NCBI GenBank assembly: GCA_014905825.1 | Contig: JACGCN010000048.1 | Span: forward strand, 186,001-250,000 | Origin: Lyophyllum atratum | Taxonomy: Eukaryota > Basidiomycota > Agaricomycetes > Agaricales > Lyophyllaceae | DNA length: 64,000 nucleotides | Direction: 5' to 3' | In this document: positions 12,294-25,055 of the stretch, piece by piece | Layout: the number at the start of each line of letters is the position of its first letter | How positions within the stretch are numbered: position 1 is the stretch's first letter | The notes under the pieces: generated by a model | What the model was told of the DNA's origin: nothing | The model's database searches: none | The model's input: only the letters and a program-made list of their open reading frames with translations | Made by a program: the position numbers and the translations under genes

Positions 12294-13382
12294 TCATCTT
12301 ATCGCCAATGACGACTCGCCTGTTATAAATTGGGAGGCGGGCGTGACGAGGTATGCCACCAGGCCAGCCACATCATTTGGTTGGGCGACTCTAGCGTCGG
12401 GGGCCTTCATAAGTTGCTTGAGAGAGGCGCAGGGCCCGCCCAGAGCAGCATCAGTCGGGCGGGTGGCTAGGGCCGATTTCAGTGAACAGGTAAAGGTGTA
12501 TAAGAGGTGTGATTTACTCAGCGGCGTTTCGACCAGGCCTGGCGCGTAGGCGTTCACCGTTATATTGTGAGGTGCGAGTTCAGCAGCTACCAGGAAAGTT
12601 CAGCTGGAATGTATGTTGAGAATGGGTTTAAAGGGCTAACCTGCGACTTGTGTCAAAGAGCGGATGGCGGCCTTGGAGCTGCAGTAGGCGCTGAGCCCTG
12701 CGAATCCTGGAGAGCACTCTGGGATAGGCGCTAGCTTTCCGAAACGTAACGCGGATGCTCACCTTGCAGGCCGCAGATGGAACAAGCACCTGATGAACGA
12801 GTTGGATTGGGTGGGAACGGATGTAGAGTACACTCGTACCTATAATTCGACCACCAGTGCCTTGTTTGAGCATTTGCCTAGCAGCGTACTTGTAACAGAG
12901 CAAGGTGCCCCGAACATTTATTGCCGAGACCCATTCGAACTTGGCGACATCGACTGTGAAGCTTGATGAGCCCATGTCCTACTCCGTGTAATGTGAGTCG
13001 GAATGACCTTCCGTGAGGGGAGTGGCCGAGCCCGTGACCCCTGCATTTGCTAACATCTATTCCAGAGTTCAAAACGGAGAAGGGGAGTGAAGTTCCAATG
13101 TAAACTCACCACATCCAAGCTGCCCAACTCACTAACTGTCTTTGCCACCATGGCTTCTACCTCGGGCTCCTTGGTAACATCGTACGTGAGCGTAATGGCT
13201 TTTCGTCCCAACTTCCGGATATCTGCTGCCACCGTTTCTAAAAGAGGAAGCTGGGATGGCAGGTCATCCAAGGCTATGTCTAGCCCGTCAGCTGCAAGGC
13301 GGAGAGCTATAGCACGGCCGATCCCCTGAGCGCCGCCCGTGACAAGTGCTACACGAGGTTTGGAGGATCCTGGGGTCGGCAT
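12294..13382 (-). CDS. short-chain dehydrogenase/reductase (SDR)
   Basis: NAD(P)-dependent classical SDR of 254 aa; seven exons (13382-13110, 13056-13039, 12978-12840, 12789-12763, 12706-12641, 12586-12518, 12466-12294) close in frame. The Rossmann motif TGGAQGIG lies near residue 15. An 18-nt exon supplies ANAG of the NNAG motif. The active site is the Ser in GACSICG and YCSSK (YxxxK); AYAPGLVETPL follows, and DVAGLVAYLVTPASQFITG closes the fold. The pattern matches fungal acetoin/diacetyl-reductase-like or 3-oxoacyl-reductase-like SDRs; the substrate is unknown. It is divergent from the Mss116-type helicase, with 456 bp between start codons. Confidence 0.88.
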
Positions 13383-13838
13383 GAGGGAAAGTGATTTTGA
13401 TGATCGCTAAAAACGGTTCCCTTTATATATTGCAGCTGTTAGTACACTTCCGACATTGTCTGATGCTGGTGCGCGGCCATTCTGATCCCGAGAACTCATG
13501 GGTTTGGCATCAAGAACTCCACCCATGGCCTTGGGGATCTTTGATTCACGTAGCGAGAACTAGGTCGCTAAGTGACAGCTCCACAAACTATTGCACATTC
13601 CTGAGGGCCGCCAGATATAACGCCAGTGACCTAGAGTGTCGACGGCAAAGCGGTCATGTTGGTGGTCAAGTTCGAGAGGTTATTGAAATGATCGGAGGTG
13701 ATCGGGGTCTTTCTTTTTTTGGTGACATGCCATCAATTTTTTTTCTGGTAGCTGCTCTAACCAACACCTACAACGTCCATCCAAGTTCAACTTTCTTGGT
13801 CGACGGCGCACTCGTTGAGCTCGTAAACTCAGCTCATC
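13383..13838. promoter_or_regulatory. divergent intergenic region, SDR / helicase
   Basis: Shared upstream region of two divergent genes. A 169-codon open frame on + crosses it but has no protein-like features and runs into the helicase start in another frame. No specific binding site was recognised. Confidence 0.4.
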
Positions 13839-16268
13839 ATGGCCTCCTTCTTGGCTCAGGCCACAAAAGCCTGTGTCAGCAGGTCAGCGAGAACAGTTAG
13901 TTCTGTTTCGCTGGTACGACATTCTTTCAAACCTTCGTCATGTACAATTGCCAGTACGTTGGTCTTTCTCGAGTTCTTACAATGATTACTTAAATCATGT
14001 TGTGTAGCCCGCTCTATTCTCGCAAGCGGTCTTCGCCACGGTTCAGGCCTTGCGACGGCAAGACGCGAATCACATTCCCCAGACTTGGACACGTCTTCAC
14101 CACCACACAACAGCGAGCTTCCCCTTTTTACGACCCTCGAGGGCATCGTTTCCGATAAAGTCCTGAAGGCTGTTGTTGGACAACCAATGTCTCTCACCAC
14201 CATGTCACCCGTCCAAGCGGAGGTTTTCCCTCTTCTTCCAGAGTTGGCGAGACCTTATAACCCTCAAGAACCCTCCGCCGGACCACCTCGTGATCTCCTT
14301 GTCAAAGCCAAAACAGGTACTGGAAAGACCCTCGGTTTCCTGCTCCCAGCCGTCGAGGCGCGGTTGAAGTCAATTGAAGCACACGCAGCTCAGGCCCTTC
14401 AGAATGCCGGACGAACGGACGACAAGGTATTGGGGAACAGAGCCAAGACCGTATTTGCACGGGAGACTGTCGGTGCTCTCATCATCAGTCCTACCCGTGA
14501 ATTGGCTTCGCAGATTGCCAAGGAGGCTCTCCGTCTCACATCGCATCTTGATGGGTTTGGGGTCAGACTCTTTGTTGGAGGCGAGGGTAAACGGAACCAG
14601 ATGCGAGAATGGACGTCTGGGAGACGCGACATTGTCGTTGCAACTCCTGGTCGACTTCGAGATGTGCTGGAGTCGGAATCGGAAGTCAAACGCGGTATGG
14701 CGAAAACTCAAGTGGTAAGTTCCTCTCGTTTTCCAGCTCCATACAGCTCGTTCTAACTCTAACTGCAATAGCTTATTTTGGACGAAGCGGATACCCTTCT
14801 CGACATGGGTTTCCGCTCTGACATCGACGCAATCAAGGAATTCCTCCCTCCTGTTCCTGAGAGGCAGACTTTCCTATTCTCCGCAACGGTCTCTAAGGCC
14901 ATCCAAGAAGTTGCTGAAGAATCTTTGGCACCTAACCACAAGTTCATCAACTGCGTTACCAGTGATACGTCGCCTGTTCACGCTCATGTTGAACAATACC
15001 ACACTGTGCTCCCCAATGCCAAGGACCAAATCCCCCACATGCTCCGGCTCATCGCTCACGACCAACTCCTCAACCCCGGTTCCGCCAAAGCCATTGTCTT
15101 CCTCCCTACCACGAAGATGACCCAGCTCTTCGCCACAGCCATTCGCGAAATGAGCAGGTCCGTTTTCCCTGCGGGTCGCAACACCAACGTCTACGAGATC
15201 CACTCCAAGAAGGCTATGGAATCCCGTACCAGAGCGTCAAGCTCTTTCCGTAGCGACACCTCTGGCGCGTCTATTCTCGTCACCTCTGACGTGTCCGCCC
15301 GCGGTGTGGACTACCCCGGTGTCACCCGTGTCATCCAGATCGGTATTCCCGGCTCCACAGAACAGTATGTCCACCGTGTCGGGCGCACAGGTCGCGCAAA
15401 CACGCAGGGCCGTGGTGATCTCATTCTTCTTCCTTGGGAGATGGGCTTTGTCAAGCAGAGTCTGAGCGCGGTCCCTCTCAAACCTCTCACGACCCAGGAA
15501 CTGGCTTCACAGGTTGAAGAACTCGCCAAGACGTTCGATAAGGACCCTTCCGCCTTTTTCGCCAACGCTCCTGAACCTCGTGCACCACCACCACCTACCG
15601 GCCGTGACCGCCGGGGATATAGTTTTGCTCGCCAGGTCCGTGGAGCGCAACTTTTCACTAGCCCATCTGCCGCAGTCGTAGAGGAGATCGATCGTACTAC
15701 CGAGGAACTCAAGCTGAAGTTCGACGAGGAGGCAGTTCGGGAGACTTTCATGTCGCTCCTTGGGTATTACCTGGGCAAGAGCGCATCACTCCGTGCACGG
15801 TCAAGTGACATCGTCGAGGGGCTCAAGCAATGGACAACTGATGGACTCGGACTCCCAGTTCCTCCCTACGTCTCCGAACAGTTCCTGCGGAAGATCGGCG
15901 GCTTTAGCAGCCCCCCGAGCAGAAGCTTTGGCGGTAGGCCAACAGGGAGAAGCGGTGGTGGTGGCGGAGATTATGGACGAGCTCCGAGGAAGAATAGTTG
16001 GGAGGAGAGGGGCCAGCAGAGAGTCAGGAGCAATCGCGATGATGACTTCGGTGCAAGGGGGGGTGGCGGCGGGTTCAACCGTGATCGGGAAGGCGGCGGC
16101 TATAAAGCCCGGGAGTCTTTCGGAGGCCGTGGTTCGTTTGGCGGCCGTGAGGAACGTTCGGGAGGTGGCGGATACGGCGGTCGTGGTGGTGGCTTTGGTG
16201 CTAGCAGGGAAGGTGGTCGCAGTGGTGGATTTGGTTCTCGCAGCGGACCCCGTTCGGAAGATTGGTAG
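13839..16268 (+). CDS. DEAD-box RNA helicase, mitochondrial Mss116 type
   Basis: ATP-dependent RNA helicase, probably for mitochondrial intron splicing and RNA remodelling. Exons 13839-13953, 14008-14714 and 14772-16268 give 772 aa. The N-terminus (MASFLAQATKACVSRSAR) is basic, Ser/Ala-rich and lacks acidic residues, as in mitochondrial presequences. Motifs in order: SPVQAEV (Q motif region), AKTGTGKT (I), PTRELASQ (Ia), TPGR (Ib), LDEAD (II, first codons of exon 3), FSATVSK (III), IVFLPT (IV), TSDVSARGVDYPGV (V) and HRVGRTGR (VI). After a helical extension the last ~110 residues are an RGG/Gly-rich RNA-binding tail. A compartment other than mitochondria is possible if the presequence reading is wrong. 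Confidence 0.93.
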
Positions 16269-16706
16269 ACTTATCGCATACGTATATTATTTATTCCCTT
16301 GTAGATCATACTATAATTCTTCGTGCATCTGGTACTTACATACATCCATATAACTCAGTAGTAGATCCACACCTCACAAAATCATTTCGTTCATAGAGAT
16401 GCAGTGAGAGAGCATGAGTGAAAGAAACCTCAGGCACACCTACAGTATCGGCAATGAAAACTCTTATTTCGAATGAACTTTTCATGATAAAAGCCATGTT
16501 ATGGAACAGTGCATGGATAGATGGAAGTCGTTGAGTAATGACGAGATGAGTCCGGACGCATTTCAACATGTTACATTCCCAAACTTCACTGAATGCTGCA
16601 TTCCGCCCAACCTATCGATATATAGCAAACAATCCAATAGGGTCGCGCCCAGAACACAAGGGCGCCAGGGCATCGTCAGTTACATTATAAACGAGGTCAA
16701 TACCCT
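16269..16706. other. convergent intergenic region
   Basis: 3' ends of the DEAD-box helicase (+) and alpha/beta hydrolase 1 (-) face each other. No gene or clear structure was seen. Confidence 0.4.
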
Positions 16707-17973
16707 TCATCCCCTAATTCCAGCAGCCGTAAGTTCCACCAACTCTTGGGGTCTGTCCCAGTGGACCTGCGCTACATCAATCACCACACGCATGAAAGAT
16801 GGAGCATCTCTTACAAAGTGATTGCCCCCTTCCACCAAAAAGAAGCTCGTCGGTCGTATTTTCTTACCCTCGGCTACGGACCTTTCGTAATTCCTCTTCG
16901 CCTCGATATAACCCCATACGCAATGCCAGTTCGCCATAGTCGCACTGATGTAAGTGACAGGGACCTTTGGGAAGAACGTCTGCGCGAGTTTCTCGTCGAA
17001 GAGAACGCGCTGGGTGAGGTCATTGAGGGTCGGCTGCATGGGCGGAACGTACCTACAGAAGGCTTGGGTCAGAGGACACAAAAATAACCAGCATTACACA
17101 ACGTCACTCACATGCGCAGTTCAGATCTCACCGCAGCAGATTCACAGTAGTTCGTCTGGAACTCTTCTGGTGTCCACGAAGTGATCGTAGCGTGATCGGT
17201 GCGCTTTCTGTAGTCCAATCCATGGATGGTACCCGAGACATCTGGGTGGTCGTAGTACGAGCTAACCCAGAAACCGAAGTTCTTGTACAACTCCTCAGGA
17301 GTTTTACAATCTGGGTCGGTCCAGGGATTATATGTCTTGTGGTCCGCGGGAAGTTCATATCCGAAAGATAAGTAGGGTGGATCTTCATAGCAATCACCTA
17401 TTGTTGAAGAGCTCTGATCATGGATACTTGACGTACCGTATAAAACAAGATCTTTCACGTAGGGTTCCAACAAAGTGTATAGTTCGGACGAGATGAGACT
17501 AGGGTCAGAGAAGAGCGGCATGGCGGTCGCTGTGCCCATCGACCAGCCCATGATAGCGAAGCCACCAGACTTGCGGTCGGCGCTTATCTTGGGGATAGAT
17601 TCCTTTTCGATATACTGCTTGAGGAAATCGGCAACTTGGACCGCGAGTCTGTCGAGGAAGACCTTGCGACCTTCGTTGAGATCCTCGAGTTCGGCGTCAG
17701 TGTATTTGGTTGAGCCGTAATAATCTCTGCGGTTCCAAATGACGGTCCGCAAATCGTTTGCATGGGCGTACTCGTGCATCTTTTCAAAGCACTCTGTAAC
17801 GCATGTCAGTCTTGTTTCGCATGTACCGTGATAACGGTAGACTTACGTCCAGTGAATGCGCTACCATGAAGGACGATGAGAGTGGTGTAGTTAGTGGAGC
17901 CTGGAGGTGCGCCGCTGTCAGTGAAGAAGATCTCGACCCCGCCAGAGAGATTGTAGGTATGTGAGGACACCAT
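16707..17973 (-). CDS. alpha/beta-hydrolase 1
   Basis: Serine hydrolase of the alpha/beta fold, 384 aa from exons 17973-17847, 17793-17112 and 17052-16707. It starts MVSSHTYNL, then VEIFFTDSGAPPG and the oxyanion-hole strand LIVLHGSAFTG. The nucleophile elbow is GWSMG, around residue 125; the catalytic His is probably in EGGNHFVRDAP near the C-terminus. No signal peptide, so cytosolic. It is a clear paralogue of the hydrolase at 34059-35305 in the halogenase neighbourhood (same intron positions after the HG strand and before the catalytic His; VNRREY against WNRRDY; same GWSMG). Substrate unknown. Confidence 0.87.
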
Positions 17974-19622
17974 TATCGACGTTGGGGATTTGTGAATGCA
18001 AGTTTCAGGGGTTTATGAATAGCATCCCTTCCCGAGCCTGGCCGCATGAGTATATCGATGGCTTACTTTGGCACCTGATGCGACACTAGTACGAAGTTCA
18101 TCAGAAAAAAAGCATATCCACCTAGCACACACCTAAGATTCATAACACCTACTTAACGTTGAGATCCGTAGTTCTCCGTACGGCGTAGACACGAGACAGC
18201 TGACTTGCTTCTTCGTAGATTATATGGATCTGGCTCACACTTTTGTGGATGTCTGTAGATATAGCATACAGTAACAGAGGGGTCAGGAGGCCTCTGTAGA
18301 TTCAAAATGGCTAAAATTAGCTCACGAAGATGAAGCCTGGAGCTCGATTTTCGTCTTTCACCATCATATTCGACCTGTTTGGGCATCTCGGCTGACGGAT
18401 GTTTCTGCAATTTCAATCCTCTACATCCTAAATCGTTTCTAGATCCTTATGGTCGGAAGTCACCCATAGTACTGTTCGAGTACCTTCGACCTAGAAGACA
18501 GGCATCGCATTTCGGGGCTGGGCGGATCTGGACAGGTCGTGAGACAGGCCAACTCGACCTGTGAAGACGGCGCAAGATAGGTTACTATTTACCACAAGGG
18601 GTGGCGACTCGGTCGATCACGGACATGATTGATGGCTCAGTTAGGTTCCCCCCCACCCCCAAGCCTACCTGTCTCCAGTGCCTCCTTGACTTCTCATCTT
18701 CTTATGATTACCAGTCTGGACTCACATTAGATTCTCAATCGTGACTCTTCGAATCGATATCGAGTGACTGAGGGGCTTAGTTAACCTGTCTTGGTCAAAT
18801 CAGTGTTGGTGTGGGTCCATGATCAGAACCGCCACTGACCGACCACACTGATTGCACACCGACTATATAGCTCCGACGGCCGTTCAACGTGCGTAAATCT
18901 GTTTAGAATTCTGAGTGCATACCGCCGCCAAAATGTGTCGTTGGCCTGTGGCACGGTAATCAAATCATCAGGAACCACGGGCGTATACACTGTTGGAATG
19001 GAAGAGCAGCAGGCCTCTGGTTCTTCCTTGCACTCCTTTGACTGCCTGCATCATAATCTTCATGCACAATATTGTTCCCCCACTAAGCACATGTTAACAG
19101 TAAAGGAGTTGAAGGGGGAAAAAGGTGTGCGACTCACCTACATAGGCCGCAACCTCCATGTTGATGAGGGATATCGACGCTCTCCTGCATCTCTGAGAAC
19201 GTAGTGATAGTTCACAAATTAGCTGAACACCCATGTAGGATTAGAGTGAGAGGCACCCAGAAGGTACTCTCCCCGATCTCCCACAAGCCCTCCCGCATGC
19301 AGTAGGAGAGGTACTATACCCTGAAGTTCTGACCTCATAAATCTGGGGACCTGTTACAGACATTTCAGTTTCTCCAACCTAGGCCTTTGCGACAACGCCT
19401 GGTTGTTCGCGTATAATTTTGACAATGCATTTGAAGGACTACATTCCCCGTGAACAAAGTCACAGAACGGATAAACGGCTGATGGTGTATGTTTCGAAGA
19501 GACTATCAGGCCAACGAGGACTGGAAAGAGAACGCGGAGTTGAGAGATCGCGGTCACGGTTGCCAAGCATGTACAAAGGCAGCGAGTCAAGGGTGCAGAA
19601 ATTGGGTCAAGATTACATCACA
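17974..19622. other. long intergenic region
   Basis: Upstream of alpha/beta hydrolase 1 on one side and SEN54 on the other. A C-rich run lies near 18647-18661. No convincing open frame, RNA gene or repeat was seen. Confidence 0.4.
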
Positions 19623-21446
19623 ATGGACGACACCTACGAGGAACCTACGGTGTTGCCCCAGAAATCTCTGGATAGCAATCAGGAAGAAAACGACGAGCAA
19701 TCATCCGATGAAGAAGATGGGGGTCTCGACTGGACGAAATTGTGAGTGCAAAAACTTGGCGACATGCGTCTATTTATTTACCTTTTTATCTGGGTACAGG
19801 CCAGGCATTGCACGACCGGTGATACCTAAACGAGGAGAAAAGGACTTTGAACCCAAGCCTGGAGGTGGATCAGGTCTCCAGGTCCATGTCCTAGATCATG
19901 CGAGGTCAGCTATGTTCGAAGCACTGAAGGGGACTCGCACTATTTCAAGGTATTTCGATTAAGTCTGAGTGTACGCGACATCTCTGAATGCGTTTTCGAA
20001 TTAGCAAAGCCGTCAGCTATGCCGTCTGGTATCCGAGCATAGGCCGCGCACATGTGACCCTAGCAAAGGGCATTCACTTCTCTGCGATGGGACACTCTGC
20101 TCCTAGACCTTCGGTCGACGAAAAAGGCATCGAGAAAATCCAAAAGCGCCTCGAACTGCTGCCGGAGGAAGCCGTTTATCTTGTGGAACGAGGGTCACTA
20201 TTTTGTTGGAAAGAGAGCGACTTGGACCTCTCTGGGGCTGGCTTGGACAACGTTGTTGGGGCGCCAATGACAGTACAGCAAGTCTACGCGGAGATGGTTG
20301 GGGTAGAAGATCTCACTCTGGAGAAATTGCAGGTACGAACGTTTTCTTTCACCATGCCAGAACATTGTGTTCGATCAATTTGCCAGGTCTATACATATCT
20401 TAAACGCTTGGGCTACGCGGTCACAAGAGCAAACCCCCCGTCTTCGTATTATCCAAAACCCCCTCCATGGCCCACGAAAGCAATCTCCGACAAATCGAGC
20501 CAGTCGAGTTCTGTCTTCCAGCGAATAATATCCATTTTCCCTCTCTGGATATCTAAGGTTTCTCGCCTGTTGGCGAAACCTTTCGACTGGTGGCGACCTC
20601 TGCGAATAAGCCGTTGGCTGCATCATGATAAAAACTATTGTTCGTCACGAATCTGTCCTTGTAATCGAACCTATCAACTAATCATACTTGCAGCCTCAGT
20701 CTTCCGCTCCCTGCGGTTCATTCCTACTGGTCACAAAGTCCCTCTACACCACCCAGACCCACACGCGCGATTAGAGGCCAAGAAGAATTCACCATACCAG
20801 ATTTTCTATAACCTTTACAAGCCTTCGACGCCTTTCAAAAGATCGGCGCCTCCATTGCCGGATTTCCAAATCGTGGTTATCAAGTACGAGCATTCCACAT
20901 GAGAGAGATCTTCACCCGCTTATCTTTGAATTCCTTCCCTGCAGCGCCAGAACGACTCCGATGCCCACTCTGCATGAACTTACTGACTTGTTCGATGTCT
21001 TGCCAGAACTGCCACCTCCACTTCCTCGGATACGCCGACCCCTAGTCTCCCCGCTTCCTGTCGCCCCACTTCCTGTCGTCCCGCTTCCTGTCGCTCCCGA
21101 AGAGGTTGCTTCCACCTCACTGCCGTCACTTGCGCCTGCGACGACAGGTTCTACTCCTACTCCGACGCCCTCATCATCCGTCCCTCTAGCCCCAACCTCA
21201 ACTTCAGTCCCGGCCCCGCGCCCAGCGAACCAGAATCAAGCTTCCGAGCCATCGCTGATCCAGCGGCTATTTCCTTGGGCTTTCCCCCGTCAGCCCATCC
21301 AACCTGTGGGGCCCGTTCGTCGGCCACATCCGTTCATGGCACTCAAAGCCGGGAAAAAACTCATCGTAATCGCAGTCGTTGATGCGGGTAGCATAAGTTT
21401 CTTCCGTTTCGGTCAAGGAGAGTTTACGGAATGGCCCATGGCTTGA
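19623..21446 (+). CDS. SEN54: tRNA-splicing endonuclease subunit Sen54
   Basis: Structural subunit of the heterotetrameric tRNA intron endonuclease. Six exons (19623-19741, 19800-19949, 20005-20332, 20387-20639, 20694-20883, 20945-21446) close to 513 aa. The N-terminal Sen54 domain spans about residues 40-200: GIARPVIPKRGEKDFEP, LDHARSAMFEAL, a YPSIGRAHVTLAKG segment, LLPEEAVYLVERGSL and PMTVQQVYAEM. The typical end GKKLIVIAVVDAGSISFFRFGQGEF..W is present. Between them lie a variable linker and a Pro-rich stretch with a three-fold PLPVxP repeat. The start MDDTYEEP was chosen because the acidic leader fits the family; an in-frame Met lies 68 codons upstream. The 54-nt intron 20640-20693 is in frame. 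Confidence 0.92.
21060..21104 (+). repeat. 15-bp tandem repeat in SEN54 (PLPVxP x3)
   Basis: Three consecutive 15-nt units of the form CTTCCTGTCGYCCCN encode PLPVAP, PLPVVP and PLPVAP inside the Pro-rich linker of SEN54. Their near identity suggests recent slippage. Confidence 0.7.
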
Positions 21447-21825
21447 AGCCGATAAAATTGTTGGAATCAACAACGCCTTCCATACCTACTGAGCGTGAAT
21501 TGACCCATCGACATCTCGACGCATACGCGGACGAAATGAACCATAAACGCGCTGTGAGCGTGGAGCTGGTGAGGGAGGTTATGGACGTCATGCAGATTAA
21601 TTAATTAATTAATGTTAACCACAAAAGACTCCTGTACCGTATTCCCTGAAATACCACCTCGTCAAATAGTGCTATGTATGTAGTTTGATGTGGCCTTTGA
21701 CAGTGCTCTACACATATATTATAAGTCAGGAAGCGCCGAGCGATAAGGCATAGTAAGGTAATTCAAGATGTGTTCAAGATAGTGTGTTGACGAATATCCT
21801 GCACCCCGAATATATGGAAAGTAAA
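21447..21825. other. convergent intergenic region, SEN54 / CTP synthase
   Basis: 3' flanks of two convergent genes. It contains a short TTAA tandem run at about 21597-21613. Nothing else was seen. Confidence 0.5.
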
Positions 21826-24271
21826 TTATGCTGGTGTCTCGGCCACAATGAGGTCCCGCGCCGTCCCATTCACCAACACCTCGGAGACGTCATTCCTCAG
21901 CATCGCCTCGCTGACCATCGAATCTGCCGGGTGTGGGGGCCGGAAGTTCGACCGCTGATACTCTATCTGCTCTGCGAAGACAACAGGGCCCGAAGCGGCC
22001 GACACGAAACCGAGGAAAGGGGGAGATGGGTTCAGAGGACGTGTGCAGAATTCGGGATGGGCTTGCAGGCCCAGGAAGAAGGGATGATCTACATCACTTC
22101 GAATCAGACGGCTTCAAAAAAAAAAAAAGAGACAAGACATACTGGGTAGCTCAAGAATCTGCATGCGCTCCCCTTTCTCGTCCTTGCCCGAGAAGATCAA
22201 CCCGCTGTTAGTCAGCTGCTCGACGTATTTCGGGTTGACTTCGTAACGATGCCTATGGCGCTCCCAGATTTTACTGGCACCTCCATACAGTTTCCGCGCC
22301 TTTGACCAGGTTTCTGTGCCTTCTTCGAAGACAGTAGGCCGGAGCCCCAGACGCATGGTTCCGCCCATATGGGTCTTGGAGATTTCTGGCATGAAAATGA
22401 CGACAGGGTGTTTTGCGTCGGCGTCGAATTCGGATGAGGTGGCATCTGCAGGTGGCAGAGAATTCAGGGATTAAAACAGTATGTAAAACGAAGCGAAATG
22501 TGCACGTACCTGAAAGTTCAAGGACATGTCGTGCCCATTCCACAACGGCGAGTTGGAAACCGAGGCAAATGCCCAAAAAGGGAATTTTTTGTTCACGCGC
22601 ATACTTGATAGCAAGCATCATACCCTCAGTACCGCGGCTACCGAATCCGCCTGGGACGAGGATACCACTATATCGACGGTCATAAGACGGTAGTATTTGG
22701 TCAGAGTATGTCTGCGTACCCTGCACCGACAACTGCCCGCCATGCGTCGTGGTATCTAGCGGGGTTTGTCTCTTGTGTGTCAGGCTCTAGGTCCGAGGAC
22801 TCTACCCACTGGTAATAAAAATTAGGTTTAGAAGTTAAAAATAGTCTTATAAAAATTAAGGTACGAACGTTGACGATGAGTTTTCGGTGAATGCGGAATG
22901 CAGAGTGCTCCAGTGATTTTGTGACAGACATGTAAGAGTCCTTCAGGTCTGTGTATTTGCCGACAAGGGCGATCGTGACAGTGTCAAATAAGCGTTCCTG
23001 CCTAGATGCGGAAGGCGATGTCGGAAATGAACGAAGACGGGATGAAGGGTTTAATGACGTACCCTGCTGTCAGATCCTTCCATCTTTTCCCCAAGGATGC
23101 ACCCTTATCCAACATATCCTTCGTGATAGCGATTTTGTCGAGCTGGAGGCGTTTGCTAAGGTATTCAAGGATACCTTGCGATTTTAGAAGGAGTGGGACG
23201 TGATATACTGATGATACGTCGTGAACGCCGAAGACTTGCTCGGAGCTGACGTGACAGAACATAGATATTTTGGCTTTTGTCGCAGGTTGAAGGGGTTGGG
23301 GGATGAGGAGGCGGCAGGCAATCTAATGGGGGTGAGCTATTGAGATAAGTCCATGGGAGGGGGTCGCTAACCAAGTCAGGAAGGAGTCCTAGTCCTCGCA
23401 GGGAGTGGACAGTCGTTTGCGTTGGCTTTGTTTTTTGTTCACCATGGAGATCGGGGACCAGGGAGACGTGGATAAGTGCGAAGTTATCGTGTCCTACACG
23501 GAATTGGAATTGCCGCATTGCTTCCACGAACGGCGCAGATTCGATATCTCCGACCGTGCCACCGAGCTATTGACTTTGATGAGAACCGTTGACGCGAAAG
23601 TGCAGAGAAACGACGTTACCTCGACGATACACACGTCGGGCTCTTCACCAGACTCGTCGACGGGGATCTTAGCGACTCGTTCGATCCAGTCTTGGATCGC
23701 ATTCGTGATGTGAGGGACGATCTAGCAGAATCAAGCATGCTATTGTAGTGGGTAGGTATGCAGCATACCTGGACAGTCTTTCCAAGGTATTCCCCTTCTC
23801 TCTAGATCGTTCATCAGTATCTGGGACACAGATTCGGGGAGGCACCTAACCTCCTTGTTAATAACATGCCTGTAGATCTTGCCAGTCGTGATATTGTTAT
23901 CGCGCGAGAGGGTCACGTTGAGATAGCGTTCATAATTTCCCAAGTCAAGATCTACTTCGCCACCATCGTTCAAGACGTATACCTCGCCTGATCAAGAGTC
24001 ACTCGAAGATCTCATATGCTGGGTTGTTGGCTCAGCTCACCATGTTCCGTGGGTGCCATGGTCCCCGCATCTATGTTCATGTAAGGATCAATCTTGATAG
24101 CGGTGACCTTCAATCCAGTGGTCTTCAACAGCAGACCAGTGGACGAGGCTAATGAAGGATATCGAAATTCTGAATATCTGATTGATACAACGTAAGACCA
24201 GCACCCGTACCGATAACGCCCTTCCCGATACCGCTGACAACTCCTCCAGAGACTAGGATGTACTTGGTCAT
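21826..24271 (-). CDS. URA7: CTP synthase
   Basis: Makes CTP from UTP, ATP and glutamine. Starts [21 protein letters not shown], the canonical synthetase-domain P-loop start. Exons are short. Then [61 protein letters not shown], and the filament/UTP-site region. The C-terminal glutaminase half has [12 protein letters not shown], the nucleophile Cys in [19 protein letters not shown], and the His-Glu pair in LQAHPEF. The C-terminus was recovered past a T-rich intron (near 22086-22142) and ends [14 protein letters not shown] with a stop at 21828-21826. About eleven introns; exact boundaries are not all resolved. Housekeeping; no link to the neighbouring genes seen. URA7 is the yeast name of the ubiquitous paralogue. 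Confidence 0.95.
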
Positions 24272-25055
24272 GATGGTGAAGAAGAGGGAGACAAGAGCCG
24301 ACTCTTCAATGGAGCCAGTCAATAGTCAAGAAATTTTGCCAGATCCCAAGCGCAGGCAAATATCAACACAGCCACGCTGTGTTGATCGCTGGACATCTCC
24401 ACGTGGTTCGCGACCGTCTTGGCATTATCAGCGAAGAGCTGAAGCAAAGCTGAACGTGTTAACAGAGGTGGTAGGCGAGTCAGGAGATGGGACTGGAAGG
24501 TCCAAAAGATCAGAAATTCCAGAGCGGCCAAGTCACAGGTGCGGGTGAAGCGCGAACCGCGCGCACCTGTTTGGCCGTTACTTTTGTCAAACGCTGCGGC
24601 TCTCCCATGCCAGGGTCAATGCCTGATCAATGCACCTCACGCATCACCATCGCCGCCGCCAAAACCTGCTCGTCTTCAACGCTGCGGACACTTCCCTCGC
24701 CCTCGGCCAAATCTGAAGCAGACATGGGTCTATTGTTCGTCCTGACCACCGCCTGTCCCTAGATCCAAGTTTCAACCGCGCGGTCCAGGTTGGCGGATCT
24801 TCCTCCCAGTCGATCCGATTGTAGCAGTGTGCCAGTCAATGCCAGTGTTGTTCTAACAATTGCGTTCAGTACTAGTGGTCTATATACTGCCGTGGGAAGG
24901 CGCAAAGCCCAGAGGTGCAAAGCGGGGAACTGATACTTAAATAAATACTGAGTTCGCTTCCCGCTCACCTTCTTAAACCTTCAACCTTCAACGTTAACAT
25001 CGATCCAGCTATCCTCCAGTAATAGCAAGCTTGACGGAGAAGAAGGAAGAGTTAA
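24272..25055. promoter_or_regulatory. divergent intergenic region, CTP synthase / F-box gene
   Basis: Upstream of both CTP synthase (-) and the F-box gene (+). No gene or known site was recognised. Short open frames near 24300-24760 have no protein-like signature. Confidence 0.4.

Noticed and set aside
12979..13007. 29-nt intron in the SDR gene that would keep GSATPLTE
   Set aside because: Too short; the 60-nt intron 12979-13038 fits and joins ANAG to DMGSSS.
13391..13900. 169-codon open frame upstream of the DEAD-box gene
   Set aside because: It overlaps the helicase start in another frame and lacks recognisable features; more likely promoter sequence.
20661..20693. 33-nt intron in SEN54 starting GTAATC
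   Set aside because: Too short for spliceosomal introns in this window; a 54-nt intron from 20640 gives the same frame and normal length.
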